24,892 bases of DNA from an uncultured Streptococcus sp. Its GTDB lineage: Bacteria > Bacillota > Bacilli > Lactobacillales > Streptococcaceae. Below the pieces are notes generated by a model. The model was given only the letters and a program-made list of their open reading frames with translations, did not search any database and was not told the DNA's origin. The position numbers were made by a program, and so were the translations under genes. The stretch lies in contig CABSRC010000011.1 in the NCBI GenBank assembly GCA_902480035.1, positions 1 to 24,892 of the forward strand. Reading direction: 5' to 3'. Below are positions 8,494 through 15,321 of this stretch, in pieces (within the stretch, counting starts at the first letter, position 1; each line of letters opens with the position of its first letter).

Positions 8494-8895
8494 TTAGTTT
8501 ATTTCTGCTCTTAGAGTGGCAGAGCGTAACTCTTGTTTACGATAACTCCGCGGCAAGAAGGCACGAATTTCGTCTTCGTTAAAGCCGATTTGCATGCGTT
8601 TGTTATCTAAAATAATCGGTCTCCGTAAGAGACTTGGATTTTCCTCAATCAGATGAATCAAGGCTGAGATCGATAAATCTTCAACATCAACATCCAATTT
8701 TTGAAAAATTTTTGAACGAGTTGAAATAATGTCGTCTGTTCCGTTTTCGGTCAAGGCCAATATACTTGTCAACTCCTGTTTGCTCAAAGGACTTGTCATA
8801 ATATTGTGTTCTTTAAATGGAACATCGTGCTTTTTTAACCAAGCCCGAGCTTTTCGACATGATGTACAACTCGGTGATAAAAATAATGTAATCAT
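8494..8895 (-). CDS. spx: Redox-sensing transcription regulator Spx (probably SpxA1)
   Basis: ArsC-fold protein that binds the alpha C-terminal domain of RNA polymerase and switches on thiol and oxidative stress genes. With the start at the ATG at 8893-8895, giving 133 residues, the family landmarks fall on canonical numbers: redox switch C10-T-S-C13, G52 at the polymerase contact, and R92 in the RRPI motif. A GTG three codons earlier is possible, but the shorter form matches the family N-terminus (MITLFLSPSC). The C-terminus ends ATLRAEIN, not a typical ClpXP tag. Streptococci carry two Spx paralogues. The truB-ribF neighbourhood resembles the spxA1 locus I recall from S. mutans, so A1 is an inference. 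Confidence 0.95.
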   Translation of the reverse strand: MITLFLSPSCTSCRKARAWLKKHDVPFKEHNIMTSPLSKQELTSILALTENGTDDIISTRSKIFQKLDVDVEDLSISALIHLIEENPSLLRRPIILDNKRMQIGFNEDEIRAFLPRSYRKQELRSATLRAEIN

Positions 8896-8933
8896 GTGGT
8901 TCACTTCTTTTTTATATATAACTATCTGACTCT

Positions 8934-8962
8934 ATTATACAAAAAAAATAGGTGCTTGAAAA
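8934..8962 (-). promoter_or_regulatory. spx promoter
   Basis: Minus strand: -35 TTTTCA (8957-8962), 17-base spacer, -10 TATAAT (8934-8939). The predicted leader is about 30 bases. The -35 overlaps the hairpin noted at 8952-8972. Confidence 0.75.
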
Positions 8963-8972
8963 GCGCTTTTTT
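8952..8972 (+). terminator. Plus-strand terminator-like hairpin at the spx promoter
   Basis: Plus strand: 6-bp stem (8952-8957 with 8961-8966, one G-U), GAA loop, then six T. No plus-strand gene precedes it. On the minus strand the stem is interrupted by one mismatch and followed by T8. It may insulate spx from antisense transcription, or be chance. Confidence 0.35.
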
Positions 8973-9045
8973 GATTTCTCGACGATTTTTCTGAATTTCA
9001 GTAGAAAAAAAGAAACCACTTTCATTATTCCCCAAAAGACAGCAG

Positions 9046-9073
9046 AAAAAAGGACTAGGTAGCTTCCTAATCC
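9046..9073 (-). terminator. Terminator of truB-ribF, containing the ribF stop codon
   Basis: Minus strand: 8-bp stem (GGATTAGG with CCTAGTCC, one G-U), 6-base loop, then T6. The ribF stop codon (9067-9069) lies inside the upstream arm. Confidence 0.88.
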
Positions 9074-9987
9074 TCGGTCCAGTTTCGTGAAACTGCTTCA
9101 TCTTCTTCTAGTTGAGCCACTAGTTGATCTATCCCATCAAATTTGACCATTTCTCGAATCTTATCTAACCAGTGAATGGTCAGGGTATGACCGTAGATGT
9201 CTCCTGAAAAGTCAAAAAGATTGACTTCAAACCGAAGCTCCTTCCCATCAAAGGTAATATTCTTCCCGACAGAAGCCATGCCCCGATAGGTATGCCCTTT
9301 AAAATCGACATCAACTACATAGACTCCATCTGATGGTAGATAGGTCCGATCAATCGGTGCTAGATTAGCAGTAGGGTAGCCAATGGTACGGCCACGCGCA
9401 TCCCCATGGACAACAATTCCCCGACTGGATAAAGGGTGACCAAGTAAACGGGCAGCTTCTTTGACCCGTCCTTCTAGGACAGCTTGACGGATGCGGGTCG
9501 AACTGATCTTTTCCCCCTGATCCAATACAGGAGAAATGACTTCCACCTGACCATCAAAATAAGCAGCTAAGTCAGAGGCTGTTTTCTTATCAGAGCCAAA
9601 ACTATAATCAAATCCAGCAATTAAAACTCGGGCTCTCAAGGCTTTTACGAATTGATCAACAAATTCTTTAGCTGTTTTAGAAGCAAAATCAGTCGTAAAA
9701 TCAATGAGAAAGAGCTCATCCACTCCTAGTTCGTTTAATTTTTGGAACCGATCCTCAGGGCTTTGCAAATGGAGCAACAATTCTGGTTGGTAGCGAACAA
9801 AGGCCAACTTAGGAGATTCAGGGAAGGTTAACAAAGCAACCTTCAAGCCTTTTTCATCCGCGATCTGACGCGCCTTTTTAAAAAGTTCTTGGTGCCCCAG
9901 ATGCAGGCCATCAAAGTAGCCCAGAACCAAAACTGTCTCATTCTCCAAGTGGATCTGGTTAGCAGTAGTTATCGTACGAATATTCAT
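9067..9987 (-). CDS. ribF: Bifunctional riboflavin kinase / FMN adenylyltransferase
   Basis: Makes FMN from riboflavin and then FAD. The N-terminal adenylyltransferase domain has GYFDGLHLGH at residues 23-32 and SSTRIR at 162-167. The C-terminal kinase domain has GRTIGYPTAN at 199-208. I choose the ATG at 9985-9987 (306 residues), which fits the family start MNIRTI. A GTG six codons upstream (10005) overlaps the end of truB and is a weaker choice. The ATG lies 4 bases past the truB stop with no clear ribosome site, so translation is probably coupled to truB. The truB-ribF pair is widely conserved in Firmicutes. Its product FAD is the cofactor of the neighbouring flavoprotein at 11070. Confidence 0.96.
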   Translation of the reverse strand: MNIRTITTANQIHLENETVLVLGYFDGLHLGHQELFKKARQIADEKGLKVALLTFPESPKLAFVRYQPELLLHLQSPEDRFQKLNELGVDELFLIDFTTDFASKTAKEFVDQFVKALRARVLIAGFDYSFGSDKKTASDLAAYFDGQVEVISPVLDQGEKISSTRIRQAVLEGRVKEAARLLGHPLSSRGIVVHGDARGRTIGYPTANLAPIDRTYLPSDGVYVVDVDFKGHTYRGMASVGKNITFDGKELRFEVNLFDFSGDIYGHTLTIHWLDKIREMVKFDGIDQLVAQLEEDEAVSRNWTED

Positions 9988-9991
9988 GAAT

Positions 9992-10888
9992 TTATTGTAA
10001 CACACTTTCTGTTAGAAAAACTTTTCGAGGTTTGTAAAGTTCTTCTCTTTTTTCTAAAATGGCTACCAATTTTCCTTGGTAAAAAGCAGCCAACTCTCTG
10101 GCTTCGCTCTCGACTGGAATAAAGCGTCCTACTTGGACTTCGCCAACCTCTTCTGCTGTCAGCTCTACTTTTTCTAGATCTCCTGTCCCAATTTCAAGAG
10201 GATGAAGGAAGCTCAAATCTCCTTTCGCTACTTTTTCAGCAAGCTCTTCCAGAGTCAGGGCATCATCCAGCGACAATCCAGCGGCACTAGTTCGTGTTAA
10301 GTAAGACATATGAGCTGCATAGCCTAGCTTTTGACCCAAATCCACCGACAAGGTCCGGATATAAGTCCCCTTGCTGCATTTAACCCGGAAACGAAAACGG
10401 GCTAGACCTGTCTCATAGCCGATCTCACTGGTGCGCATGAATTCATAAATGGTTACCTGCCGGACAGGGCGTTCCACTTCTTCTCCTGCCCGTGCATATT
10501 CATAAAGCTTACGCCCATTGACCTTGACCGCTGAATACATGGGGGGTACCTGCTCGATCTCTCCCACCATCTGGGCAATCATACTATCTACCTCTGCTGC
10601 ATCTAAAGGTGCTTCTACTGGCGTCCGCTCAACGATTTCCCCGCTGGCATCTTCCGTCGTGGTAGAGAATCCCAAAGTGATTTCTCCCTCGTAGATTTTA
10701 CCCTCATCCTGCATAAATTCAACCATCCGGGTCGCCTTTCCTACAGCAATCGGAAGTACCCCCACCACATCCGGGTCCAGAGTTCCTCCATGGCCAATCT
10801 TCTTGGTGCCTAAGATTTTTCGCAGTTTAAAGACCACATCATGTGAAGTCATTCCTGCTTCTTTTTTTACATTGATAATTCCGTTCAT
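9992..10888 (-). CDS. truB: tRNA pseudouridine(55) synthase
   Basis: Converts U55 in the T-loop of tRNAs to pseudouridine. The catalytic motif GGTLDP holds Asp38, and the family blocks HGGTLDPDVVGVLP, PMYSAVKVNGRKLYEYAR and CSKGTYIRTL are intact. At 298 residues it has the usual C-terminal extension. It is the first gene of the truB-ribF unit, with its own promoter at 10941-10970 and a 6-bp inverted repeat in its leader. It is transcribed divergently from the RclA/Har-type gene. Confidence 0.97.
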   Translation of the reverse strand: MNGIINVKKEAGMTSHDVVFKLRKILGTKKIGHGGTLDPDVVGVLPIAVGKATRMVEFMQDEGKIYEGEITLGFSTTTEDASGEIVERTPVEAPLDAAEVDSMIAQMVGEIEQVPPMYSAVKVNGRKLYEYARAGEEVERPVRQVTIYEFMRTSEIGYETGLARFRFRVKCSKGTYIRTLSVDLGQKLGYAAHMSYLTRTSAAGLSLDDALTLEELAEKVAKGDLSFLHPLEIGTGDLEKVELTAEEVGEVQVGRFIPVESEARELAAFYQGKLVAILEKREELYKPRKVFLTESVLQ

Positions 10889-10914
10889 TTGATTTATTCT
10901 TTCTAACTGGTTGT

Positions 10915-10931
10915 GTGACCATCCGGGTCAC
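10915..10931 (-). promoter_or_regulatory. Inverted repeat in the truB leader
   Basis: GTGACC, 5 bases, GGTCAC: a perfect 6-bp inverted repeat at the expected 5' end of the truB mRNA, just downstream of the -10. It could be an operator or a 5' stabilising hairpin. Confidence 0.45.
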
Positions 10932-10940
10932 CGACCTCTT

Positions 10941-10970
10941 ATTATACCACGAAACGAGACTTCTTGTCCC
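10941..10970 (-). promoter_or_regulatory. truB-ribF promoter
   Basis: Minus strand: -35 GGGACA (10965-10970), 18-base spacer, extended -10 TGGTATAAT with the TATAAT at 10941-10946. Confidence 0.75.
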
Positions 10971-11036
10971 TCTTTCCCCCTTCCCATGATCTCCTAAAAA
11001 ATCCCGTAGCAGATTTCAGACTTTTTAAAATGGGTT

Positions 11037-11045
11037 TGATACAAT
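11037..11045 (+). promoter_or_regulatory. Extended -10 promoter of the RclA/Har-type gene
   Basis: TGATACAAT with TACAAT at 11040-11045. A weak -35 (TTCAGA, 11015-11020) is 19 bases away. The ribosome site AGAAGG (11056-11061) is 8 bases before the ATG. Confidence 0.65.
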
Positions 11046-11069
11046 AGAAGACGAAAGAAGGTGTAACAT

Positions 11070-12386
11070 ATGTTAATGTATGATGTTATTGTTATTGGAT
11101 TTGGTAAAGCTGGTAAAACACTCGCAGCGAAATTATCAAGCCAAGGGAAAAAAGTCGCTCTGATTGAAAAGAGCAAGTCTATGTACGGTGGTACTTGTAT
11201 CAATATCGCTTGTATTCCCACCAAGACCTTGATTGTTGCCGCAGAAAAAGGCTTGGATTTTGAGCAAGCCATGAATGAGAAAAATGCGGTCACCACTCGT
11301 CTCAACGGCAAGAACTACGCAACTATTGCTGGAACGGGTGTGGACATTATTGATGCAACAGCTCGTTTCCTTTCCAACAAGGTCATCGAAATTCAAGCTG
11401 GAGATGAAAAGGAAGAATTGACAGCTGAAACCATTATTATTAATACTGGTGCGGTGCCAACTATCCTTCCAATCCCAGGACTTGCTGAAAGCAAATTTGC
11501 TGTAGATTCAACTGGTATTCAACGGCTGGAAAACCTACCTAAACGCCTGGGTGTCCTTGGTGGTGGACCTATCGGATTGGAATTTGCCCACCTCTACAAT
11601 ACCTTGGGTAGCCAAGTAACGGTACTAGACGCTTCTGAAGCATTCTTGCCACGGATTGAGCCAAGCATTGCAGCTCTTGCAAAAGGCTACCTTGAAGAAG
11701 ATGGCATTCAATTCTTGCAAGGCGTTCATACCCAAGAAATCAAAGATAGTGAAGCTAGTTTAACCCTTGTAACCGATAAAGGAGACTTCGAGTTCGATAT
11801 CCTTCTCTACGCAACAGGACGTAAGCCAAATACATCTGGTCTTGGTCTTGAGAACACAGACATCCAAGTCACTGATCGTGGAGCGATTCAAGTCAACCGT
11901 CATTTGGAAACCAGCGTCCCTGGTGTCTTTGCAGTTGGGGATGTCAATGGTGGCCCTCAATTCACCTACATGTCCCTCGATGACTTCCGCATTGTCTTCA
12001 ACTACCTTACAGGCGATGGTAGCTACAATCTCGAAACACGTAACAATTATGCGACAACACTCTTCATTGCTCCTCCATTGGCCCAAGTCGGCTTGACCGA
12101 GCAAGAAGCACGTGACAAAGGACTTCCAGTGGCTGTCAAAGAATTGCCAGTTGCTGCCATGCCACGTGGCCATGTCAATGCAGACCTTCGAGGTGCTTTC
12201 AAAGCCGTGGTCAACCCAGAAACCAAAGAAATCCTTGGAGCAACTCTCTTTGGAGAAGCCGCAGGTGAACTCATTAACCTGATCACCATGGCGATGGACA
12301 ACAAGATTCCTTATACTTACATCGCAAAACAAATCTTTACCCACCCAACCATGGCAGAAAACCTAAACGACCTCTTTGCGATTTAA
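11070..12386 (+). CDS. RclA/Har-type FAD-dependent disulfide oxidoreductase (probable hypothiocyanous acid reductase)
   Basis: Class I pyridine-nucleotide disulfide oxidoreductase of 438 residues. It has an N-terminal FAD-binding GxGxxG (G10-F-G-K-A-G15), the redox-active pair C43-INIA-C48 in GGTCINIACIPTK, an NAD(P)H domain starting GVLGGGPIGLEF (about 160-171), the second FAD motif FAVGDVNGG, and a C-terminal dimerisation domain with the active-site dyad H425 and E430 (HPTMAE). The INIAC spacing and lack of a lipoamide-type C-terminus separate it from dihydrolipoamide and glutathione reductases and fit the RclA family. Its pneumococcal member, Har, reduces hypothiocyanous acid from host lactoperoxidase. 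The assignment is by family. It has its own promoter and terminator, with no RclR-like regulator beside it. Confidence 0.88.
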   Translation: MLMYDVIVIGFGKAGKTLAAKLSSQGKKVALIEKSKSMYGGTCINIACIPTKTLIVAAEKGLDFEQAMNEKNAVTTRLNGKNYATIAGTGVDIIDATARFLSNKVIEIQAGDEKEELTAETIIINTGAVPTILPIPGLAESKFAVDSTGIQRLENLPKRLGVLGGGPIGLEFAHLYNTLGSQVTVLDASEAFLPRIEPSIAALAKGYLEEDGIQFLQGVHTQEIKDSEASLTLVTDKGDFEFDILLYATGRKPNTSGLGLENTDIQVTDRGAIQVNRHLETSVPGVFAVGDVNGGPQFTYMSLDDFRIVFNYLTGDGSYNLETRNNYATTLFIAPPLAQVGLTEQEARDKGLPVAVKELPVAAMPRGHVNADLRGAFKAVVNPETKEILGATLFGEAAGELINLITMAMDNKIPYTYIAKQIFTHPTMAENLNDLFAI

Positions 12387-12393
12387 CTAACAT

Positions 12394-12423
12394 AAAAAAG
12401 CTGGAAATATTCCAGCTTTTTTT
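12394..12423. terminator. Bidirectional terminator between convergent genes
   Basis: Perfect 13-bp stem (12394-12406 with 12410-12422), 3-base loop, A-run on one side and T-run on the other. It serves the flavoprotein gene on the plus strand and the hydrolase gene on the minus strand, whose stop codon overlaps it. Confidence 0.92.
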
Positions 12424-13222
12424 AGTTTAAGAATTCACAGACAGCCTCTAGAAATGCTTTATTTTCTTCATACAGAGCATGACCTGAATGCTTAAGAATT
12501 AGGAGCTGACAACCCGAAATCGCTTTTGCCAGTTCCTTGGATCCATCCACACCAATCACATCATCTTCGAGGGCACCAAGAACCAAAGTCGGACATTGAA
12601 TTTCTTTTAAGACCTCAAGGCTATCATGAGTAAGGCAAGACTGAGACTGAATGGCAATTCGTTTCTCATCTTTGATTCGTCCCAAGCGCCCCATAATGTT
12701 AGAAAGAATGCGCCACTTTTGGTAGCTCTTTTGCGTATAGGAGTGCTTTGCGATATCCAGCATGAGGTCTCTAAAAGTTCCAGATTGACTAAGCTTTTGC
12801 CAATGCTCAATTCGCTCTCTAGCAAGTTGACTAGGCTTCGCTGTTGTCACAGCTAGGATCAGCCTTTGAACCCTTTCTGGAAAATCTACAGCTAGCCATT
12901 GAGCAATCATTCCACCTTGTGAAATCCCCATAACATAGGCGGCATCTAGGTTTAGTGTCTCCATTGCTTCTGCTACATCTGCTGCCATATCCCGTGTCGT
13001 ATAACCCTGCCTCAACTCATTAATTCGAGAAAAAACATAGATTTTATAATGCTTAGCAAGTAGACGATAAGAGAGGGAAAAGAGCTGAGCCTTTCCTTTA
13101 ACCGTCTGCACCCCATCCCCCAAGCCTGGTATGATAACGAGAGGCTTCTTTCCTTTACCAAAGGTCACATAGTCCATGCTCTTATCGTTAAAATATAAGG
13201 TTTTCCCTTTTGTTGAAGACAT
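12422..13222 (-). CDS. Alpha/beta hydrolase
   Basis: Soluble alpha/beta-hydrolase-fold enzyme of 266 residues. The nucleophile elbow is G99-I-S101-Q-G103, the oxyanion region PGLGDG is at 32-37, and the catalytic His is probably H248 in HSGHALYEE. A catalytic Asp lies in the LGALEDDVIGV stretch near residue 220. There is no signal peptide. The substrate is unknown: it could be a carboxylesterase or a hydrolase of a small metabolite. It is the last gene of a DUF2130-GNAT-hydrolase run and sits 31 bases after the GNAT gene with ribosome site GGGAACGAAG. Confidence 0.85.
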   Translation of the reverse strand: MSSTKGKTLYFNDKSMDYVTFGKGKKPLVIIPGLGDGVQTVKGKAQLFSLSYRLLAKHYKIYVFSRINELRQGYTTRDMAADVAEAMETLNLDAAYVMGISQGGMIAQWLAVDFPERVQRLILAVTTAKPSQLARERIEHWQKLSQSGTFRDLMLDIAKHSYTQKSYQKWRILSNIMGRLGRIKDEKRIAIQSQSCLTHDSLEVLKEIQCPTLVLGALEDDVIGVDGSKELAKAISGCQLLILKHSGHALYEENKAFLEAVCEFLN

Positions 13223-13253
13223 TACTTCGTTCCCTCTACTATTTTTTCACGAT

Positions 13254-13697
13254 TTATTTAAGTTGAGTTTTTAAATGCAAGGCAAAGCCGGCAGTCACTT
13301 TTTCAAATCCAACTGCCTGATAAAACTGATGTGCAGCATTTCGTTCAGCGGTTAATCCACTATTTAAAGCCAGTGCCTCAACTCCTTCTTTTACCGCTTG
13401 TTTTTTCAATTCATCGATTAGCCTACTAGCAATTCCTTGTCGTCTTGTTTCTTTTGCGACTGACAAAGCTAAAATACGATAGTAAGATCCATCTGCTTCA
13501 AAAAAGAAGAGCTTTGCATAACCTAAGAAACCTAAAATTTCTCCGTTTCTTTCAGCTAGAAGACAGCCATAATGTGGTTGAGAAAGAATCATTTCTAAAC
13601 GTCGAGACAGCTTAGAAGCGGTCGTTGGATAGCCCAAGTCTTCGTATAAAGACAGTAGGGCTTCAGCATCTTTCATGGTTGCTTTTCGTATCTGCAT
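13254..13697 (-). CDS. GNAT family N-acetyltransferase
   Basis: Acetyl-CoA-dependent acetyltransferase of 147 residues, a single GNAT domain. The acetyl-CoA pyrophosphate loop is R85-R-Q-G-I-A90, preceded by the beta4 strand ILALSV, and the C-terminal motif AHQFYQAVGF at about 127-136 is typical. The acceptor (amine, peptide or antibiotic) cannot be told from sequence. It begins 9 bases after the DUF2130 stop with AGGAGGATCC-type spacing, so the two are cotranscribed. Confidence 0.88.
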   Translation of the reverse strand: MQIRKATMKDAEALLSLYEDLGYPTTASKLSRRLEMILSQPHYGCLLAERNGEILGFLGYAKLFFFEADGSYYRILALSVAKETRRQGIASRLIDELKKQAVKEGVEALALNSGLTAERNAAHQFYQAVGFEKVTAGFALHLKTQLK

Positions 13698-13706
13698 AGG
13701 ATCCTC

Positions 13707-14981
13707 CTATTCCCCCTTCAAGGCATTAAACTTAGCCTTCATGGTCGGATTTTTGCGGGTCAATTTTTTGACTGATACATCATCCAGCTTGTTGTTGGCA
13801 AGGCGGAGTTGATTTTCTGATGTGGTCAAGAATTTCTTGACTTCTTCCATGCGTTTGATGGCTTTGTCGATTTCATCGATGGCCTTGCCAAAGTTGACCG
13901 AAGCTGAATTGTAGTTTTTAGCAAAGGCAACCTTAAAGGCGTCTAGGTCTTCTTCAAAGTGGGTGATGTCAATATTTTGCTCACGGATAAGTGCTAGTTC
14001 TTGCTTGTATTTTAGAGAGTTAAGAGCCGCATTGCGTAAGAGCCCAATAATCTGGATAAAGAACTGAGGACGAACGACATACATCTTCTCATACTCGTGG
14101 CTAACATCGACAATCCCTGTGTTAAAGTAGTCATTTTCTGCCTCTAACATCGAAACTAATACAGCATACTCACAGTTCTTTTCACGACGGTCCTTGTCCA
14201 ACTCTTTGTAGAAGTCTGCATTCTTATGCTTTTTCTCCGTTCCATCGGCTTCATTTTTCATCTCAAACATGATGGAAATGAATTCCAGCCCATTTTCATC
14301 AAAATCACGGAAGATGAAGTCTCCTTTAGAACCACGCGCAGAGACTCTGTTGTCCTTTTCGAAATAGGCATTTGGGAAGGCGAAACTACGAACCTTATTA
14401 AACTCACTTTCCGCATACTGCTCCAGACTTTCCCCAATTGCCTTGGTTGATTGTTGGGCCTTGAAGTTCTTGTAGAACTCAACCTGCTCATTGGCCGCCT
14501 TGAGCTGGGCCTCATAGTTTTGTTTCACCGAAGCAAGAGAAAGCTCGTTTTCTTTTTCTTGTAAAAGAAGCTGATTTTTGACCTGATCTCTTTCTTTCTC
14601 TAAGTCAGAAAGCGTCTTTTGCAGTTGGTTTTCATGTTCCAAGCGCAAGGTCGCCAGCTGATTCTCAAGTTGTTGCACTTCTTTTTCTTTCTCTAACAAG
14701 CTCTGGCTAGCGGTTTGCTCTACTTCTTTTTTGGCCAATTCTTTTTCGGTATCAAACTGTTGAATCTGGTTTTGTAACTGGGCAATTTCTTGGTCCTTCT
14801 TGGCTAACTTCTCTTGCTGCTCATTAAGGGCCTTTTGCTCAGCTAAAGCCAATTCTTGCCGAATCCGCTCATGAATTTCCTTGTCAAACTCCGCTGTCCG
14901 TACCTGTGACAAGAGCTCGCTGTATTGACTTTCATTAACTGTAAAAACTTCCCCACAGTTGGGACACTTGATTTCGTTCAT
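13707..14981 (-). CDS. DUF2130 protein: CxxC knuckle, long coiled coil, nuclease-like core
   Basis: 424-residue cytosolic protein of the DUF2130 family; function unknown. In order it shows a zinc-knuckle-like CPNCG at residues 6-10 (one CxxC pair only), a Glu/Gln/Lys-rich coiled coil at about 25-175, and a globular domain at about 180-390. The globular part has the layout of a PD-(D/E)XK nuclease core: E184/E187 in a first helix, G220-D221, then E240-M-K242 at the end of a hydrophobic strand, followed by a basic helix (DKDRREKNC) and strand EYAVLVS. The nuclease reading is mine, from motif spacing. It leads the operon with GNAT and hydrolase genes and has an extended -10 promoter. Confidence 0.85.
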   Translation of the reverse strand: MNEIKCPNCGEVFTVNESQYSELLSQVRTAEFDKEIHERIRQELALAEQKALNEQQEKLAKKDQEIAQLQNQIQQFDTEKELAKKEVEQTASQSLLEKEKEVQQLENQLATLRLEHENQLQKTLSDLEKERDQVKNQLLLQEKENELSLASVKQNYEAQLKAANEQVEFYKNFKAQQSTKAIGESLEQYAESEFNKVRSFAFPNAYFEKDNRVSARGSKGDFIFRDFDENGLEFISIMFEMKNEADGTEKKHKNADFYKELDKDRREKNCEYAVLVSMLEAENDYFNTGIVDVSHEYEKMYVVRPQFFIQIIGLLRNAALNSLKYKQELALIREQNIDITHFEEDLDAFKVAFAKNYNSASVNFGKAIDEIDKAIKRMEEVKKFLTTSENQLRLANNKLDDVSVKKLTRKNPTMKAKFNALKGE

Positions 14982-15009
14982 AGTATGCCTCTTTCTCTAT
15001 TCTTAGTAT

Positions 15010-15018
15010 ATTATATCA
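15010..15018 (-). promoter_or_regulatory. Extended -10 promoter of the DUF2130 operon
   Basis: Minus strand TGATATAAT with the TATAAT at 15010-15015, 29 bases before the ATG. The -35 is poor (TTTTGA, 17 bases away), normal for an extended -10. The promoter begins right after the pcrA terminator hairpin. Confidence 0.7.
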
Positions 15019-15030
15019 TGCCACCTATAA

Positions 15031-15062
15031 AATCAAAACCAGCAAGCCTAGCTTGCTGGTTT
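15031..15062 (-). terminator. Distal pcrA terminator (hairpin copy L)
   Basis: Perfect 12-bp stem (15036-15047 with 15051-15062) with a 3-base loop. On the minus strand it is followed by TTGATTTT. It lies 290 bases beyond the pcrA stop, with the structured element between. It closely resembles the decayed hairpin next to pcrA at 15322-15348. Confidence 0.8.
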
Positions 15063-15086
15063 CAACTGAATATTCATTCCTCTATA

Positions 15087-15224
15087 GAGACTTTTCTTAG
15101 GTGAGGCCGGACGGTAGCGACTCCCTTGGGGATTCCATACCTTAGATTTGAGCCTCACGTCTCAAATCTACCGGGCACCAGAAACTGATGTGTTTCTGGT
15201 GCTTTCCTCACGGCGAAAAGTCTC
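15087..15224 (+). repeat. Structured four-way-junction element, copy A (possible ncRNA)
   Basis: 138 bases that align with 19088-19228 on the other strand. Predicted stems: P1 15087-15096/15215-15224 (10 bp), P2 15101-15105/15207-15211, P3 15113-15116/15138-15141 plus 15119-15125/15129-15135, P4 15143-15152/15161-15170, P5 15175-15185/15192-15202 (11 bp). Nearly all pairs are Watson-Crick. Conserved unpaired parts are TTAG between P1 and P2, CGGAC before P3, a GC/CA internal loop in P3, TT before the P4 core and CCG before P5. It contains no convincing ORF. It lies between pcrA and its distal terminator, in the opposite orientation to pcrA if the plus strand is the sense. I do not recognise the family. 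With its flanks it accounts for most of the 370-base gap 14982-15351. Confidence 0.85.
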
Positions 15225-15247
15225 AACCTATTCTGCACTATTCACAG

Positions 15248-15273
15248 AAGTTCTTTTCTTGGAACTTTTTCTT
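15248..15273 (+). terminator. Weak hairpin plus T-run after element copy A
   Basis: 6-bp stem (15248-15253 with 15262-15267) followed by TTTCTT on the plus strand, about 24 bases after the element. It could end a transcript of the element. The rest of 15274-15321 shows nothing I can name. Confidence 0.35.
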
Positions 15274-15321
15274 GCAGTAACAAATTAGATCCTCAAGGAG
15301 ATAGTGCATGTTTATGATCTG

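Noticed and set aside
11760..12344. 194-codon antisense ORF inside the RclA/Har-type gene
   Set aside because: It is fully covered by a gene with clear family motifs in the other strand, and its own translation shows no recognisable domain.
15087..15224. The structured element as a pneumococcal BOX, RUP or SPRITE repeat
   Set aside because: It lacks the boxA/boxC end sequences I know for BOX, is not a simple inverted repeat like RUP, and has a four-way junction. I cannot exclude another catalogued repeat without a search.
15087..15224. The structured element as a tRNA or tRNA-like gene, suggested by its cloverleaf shape
   Set aside because: Arm lengths (10-bp closing stem, 10-13-bp arms) and the absence of a T-loop GTTCRA and a CCA-type end do not fit a tRNA.
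15238..15309. 23-codon minus-strand ORF in the tail between element copy A and pcrA
   Set aside because: It has an ATG and a stop but no ribosome site, no promoter, and no similar ORF beside element copy B.
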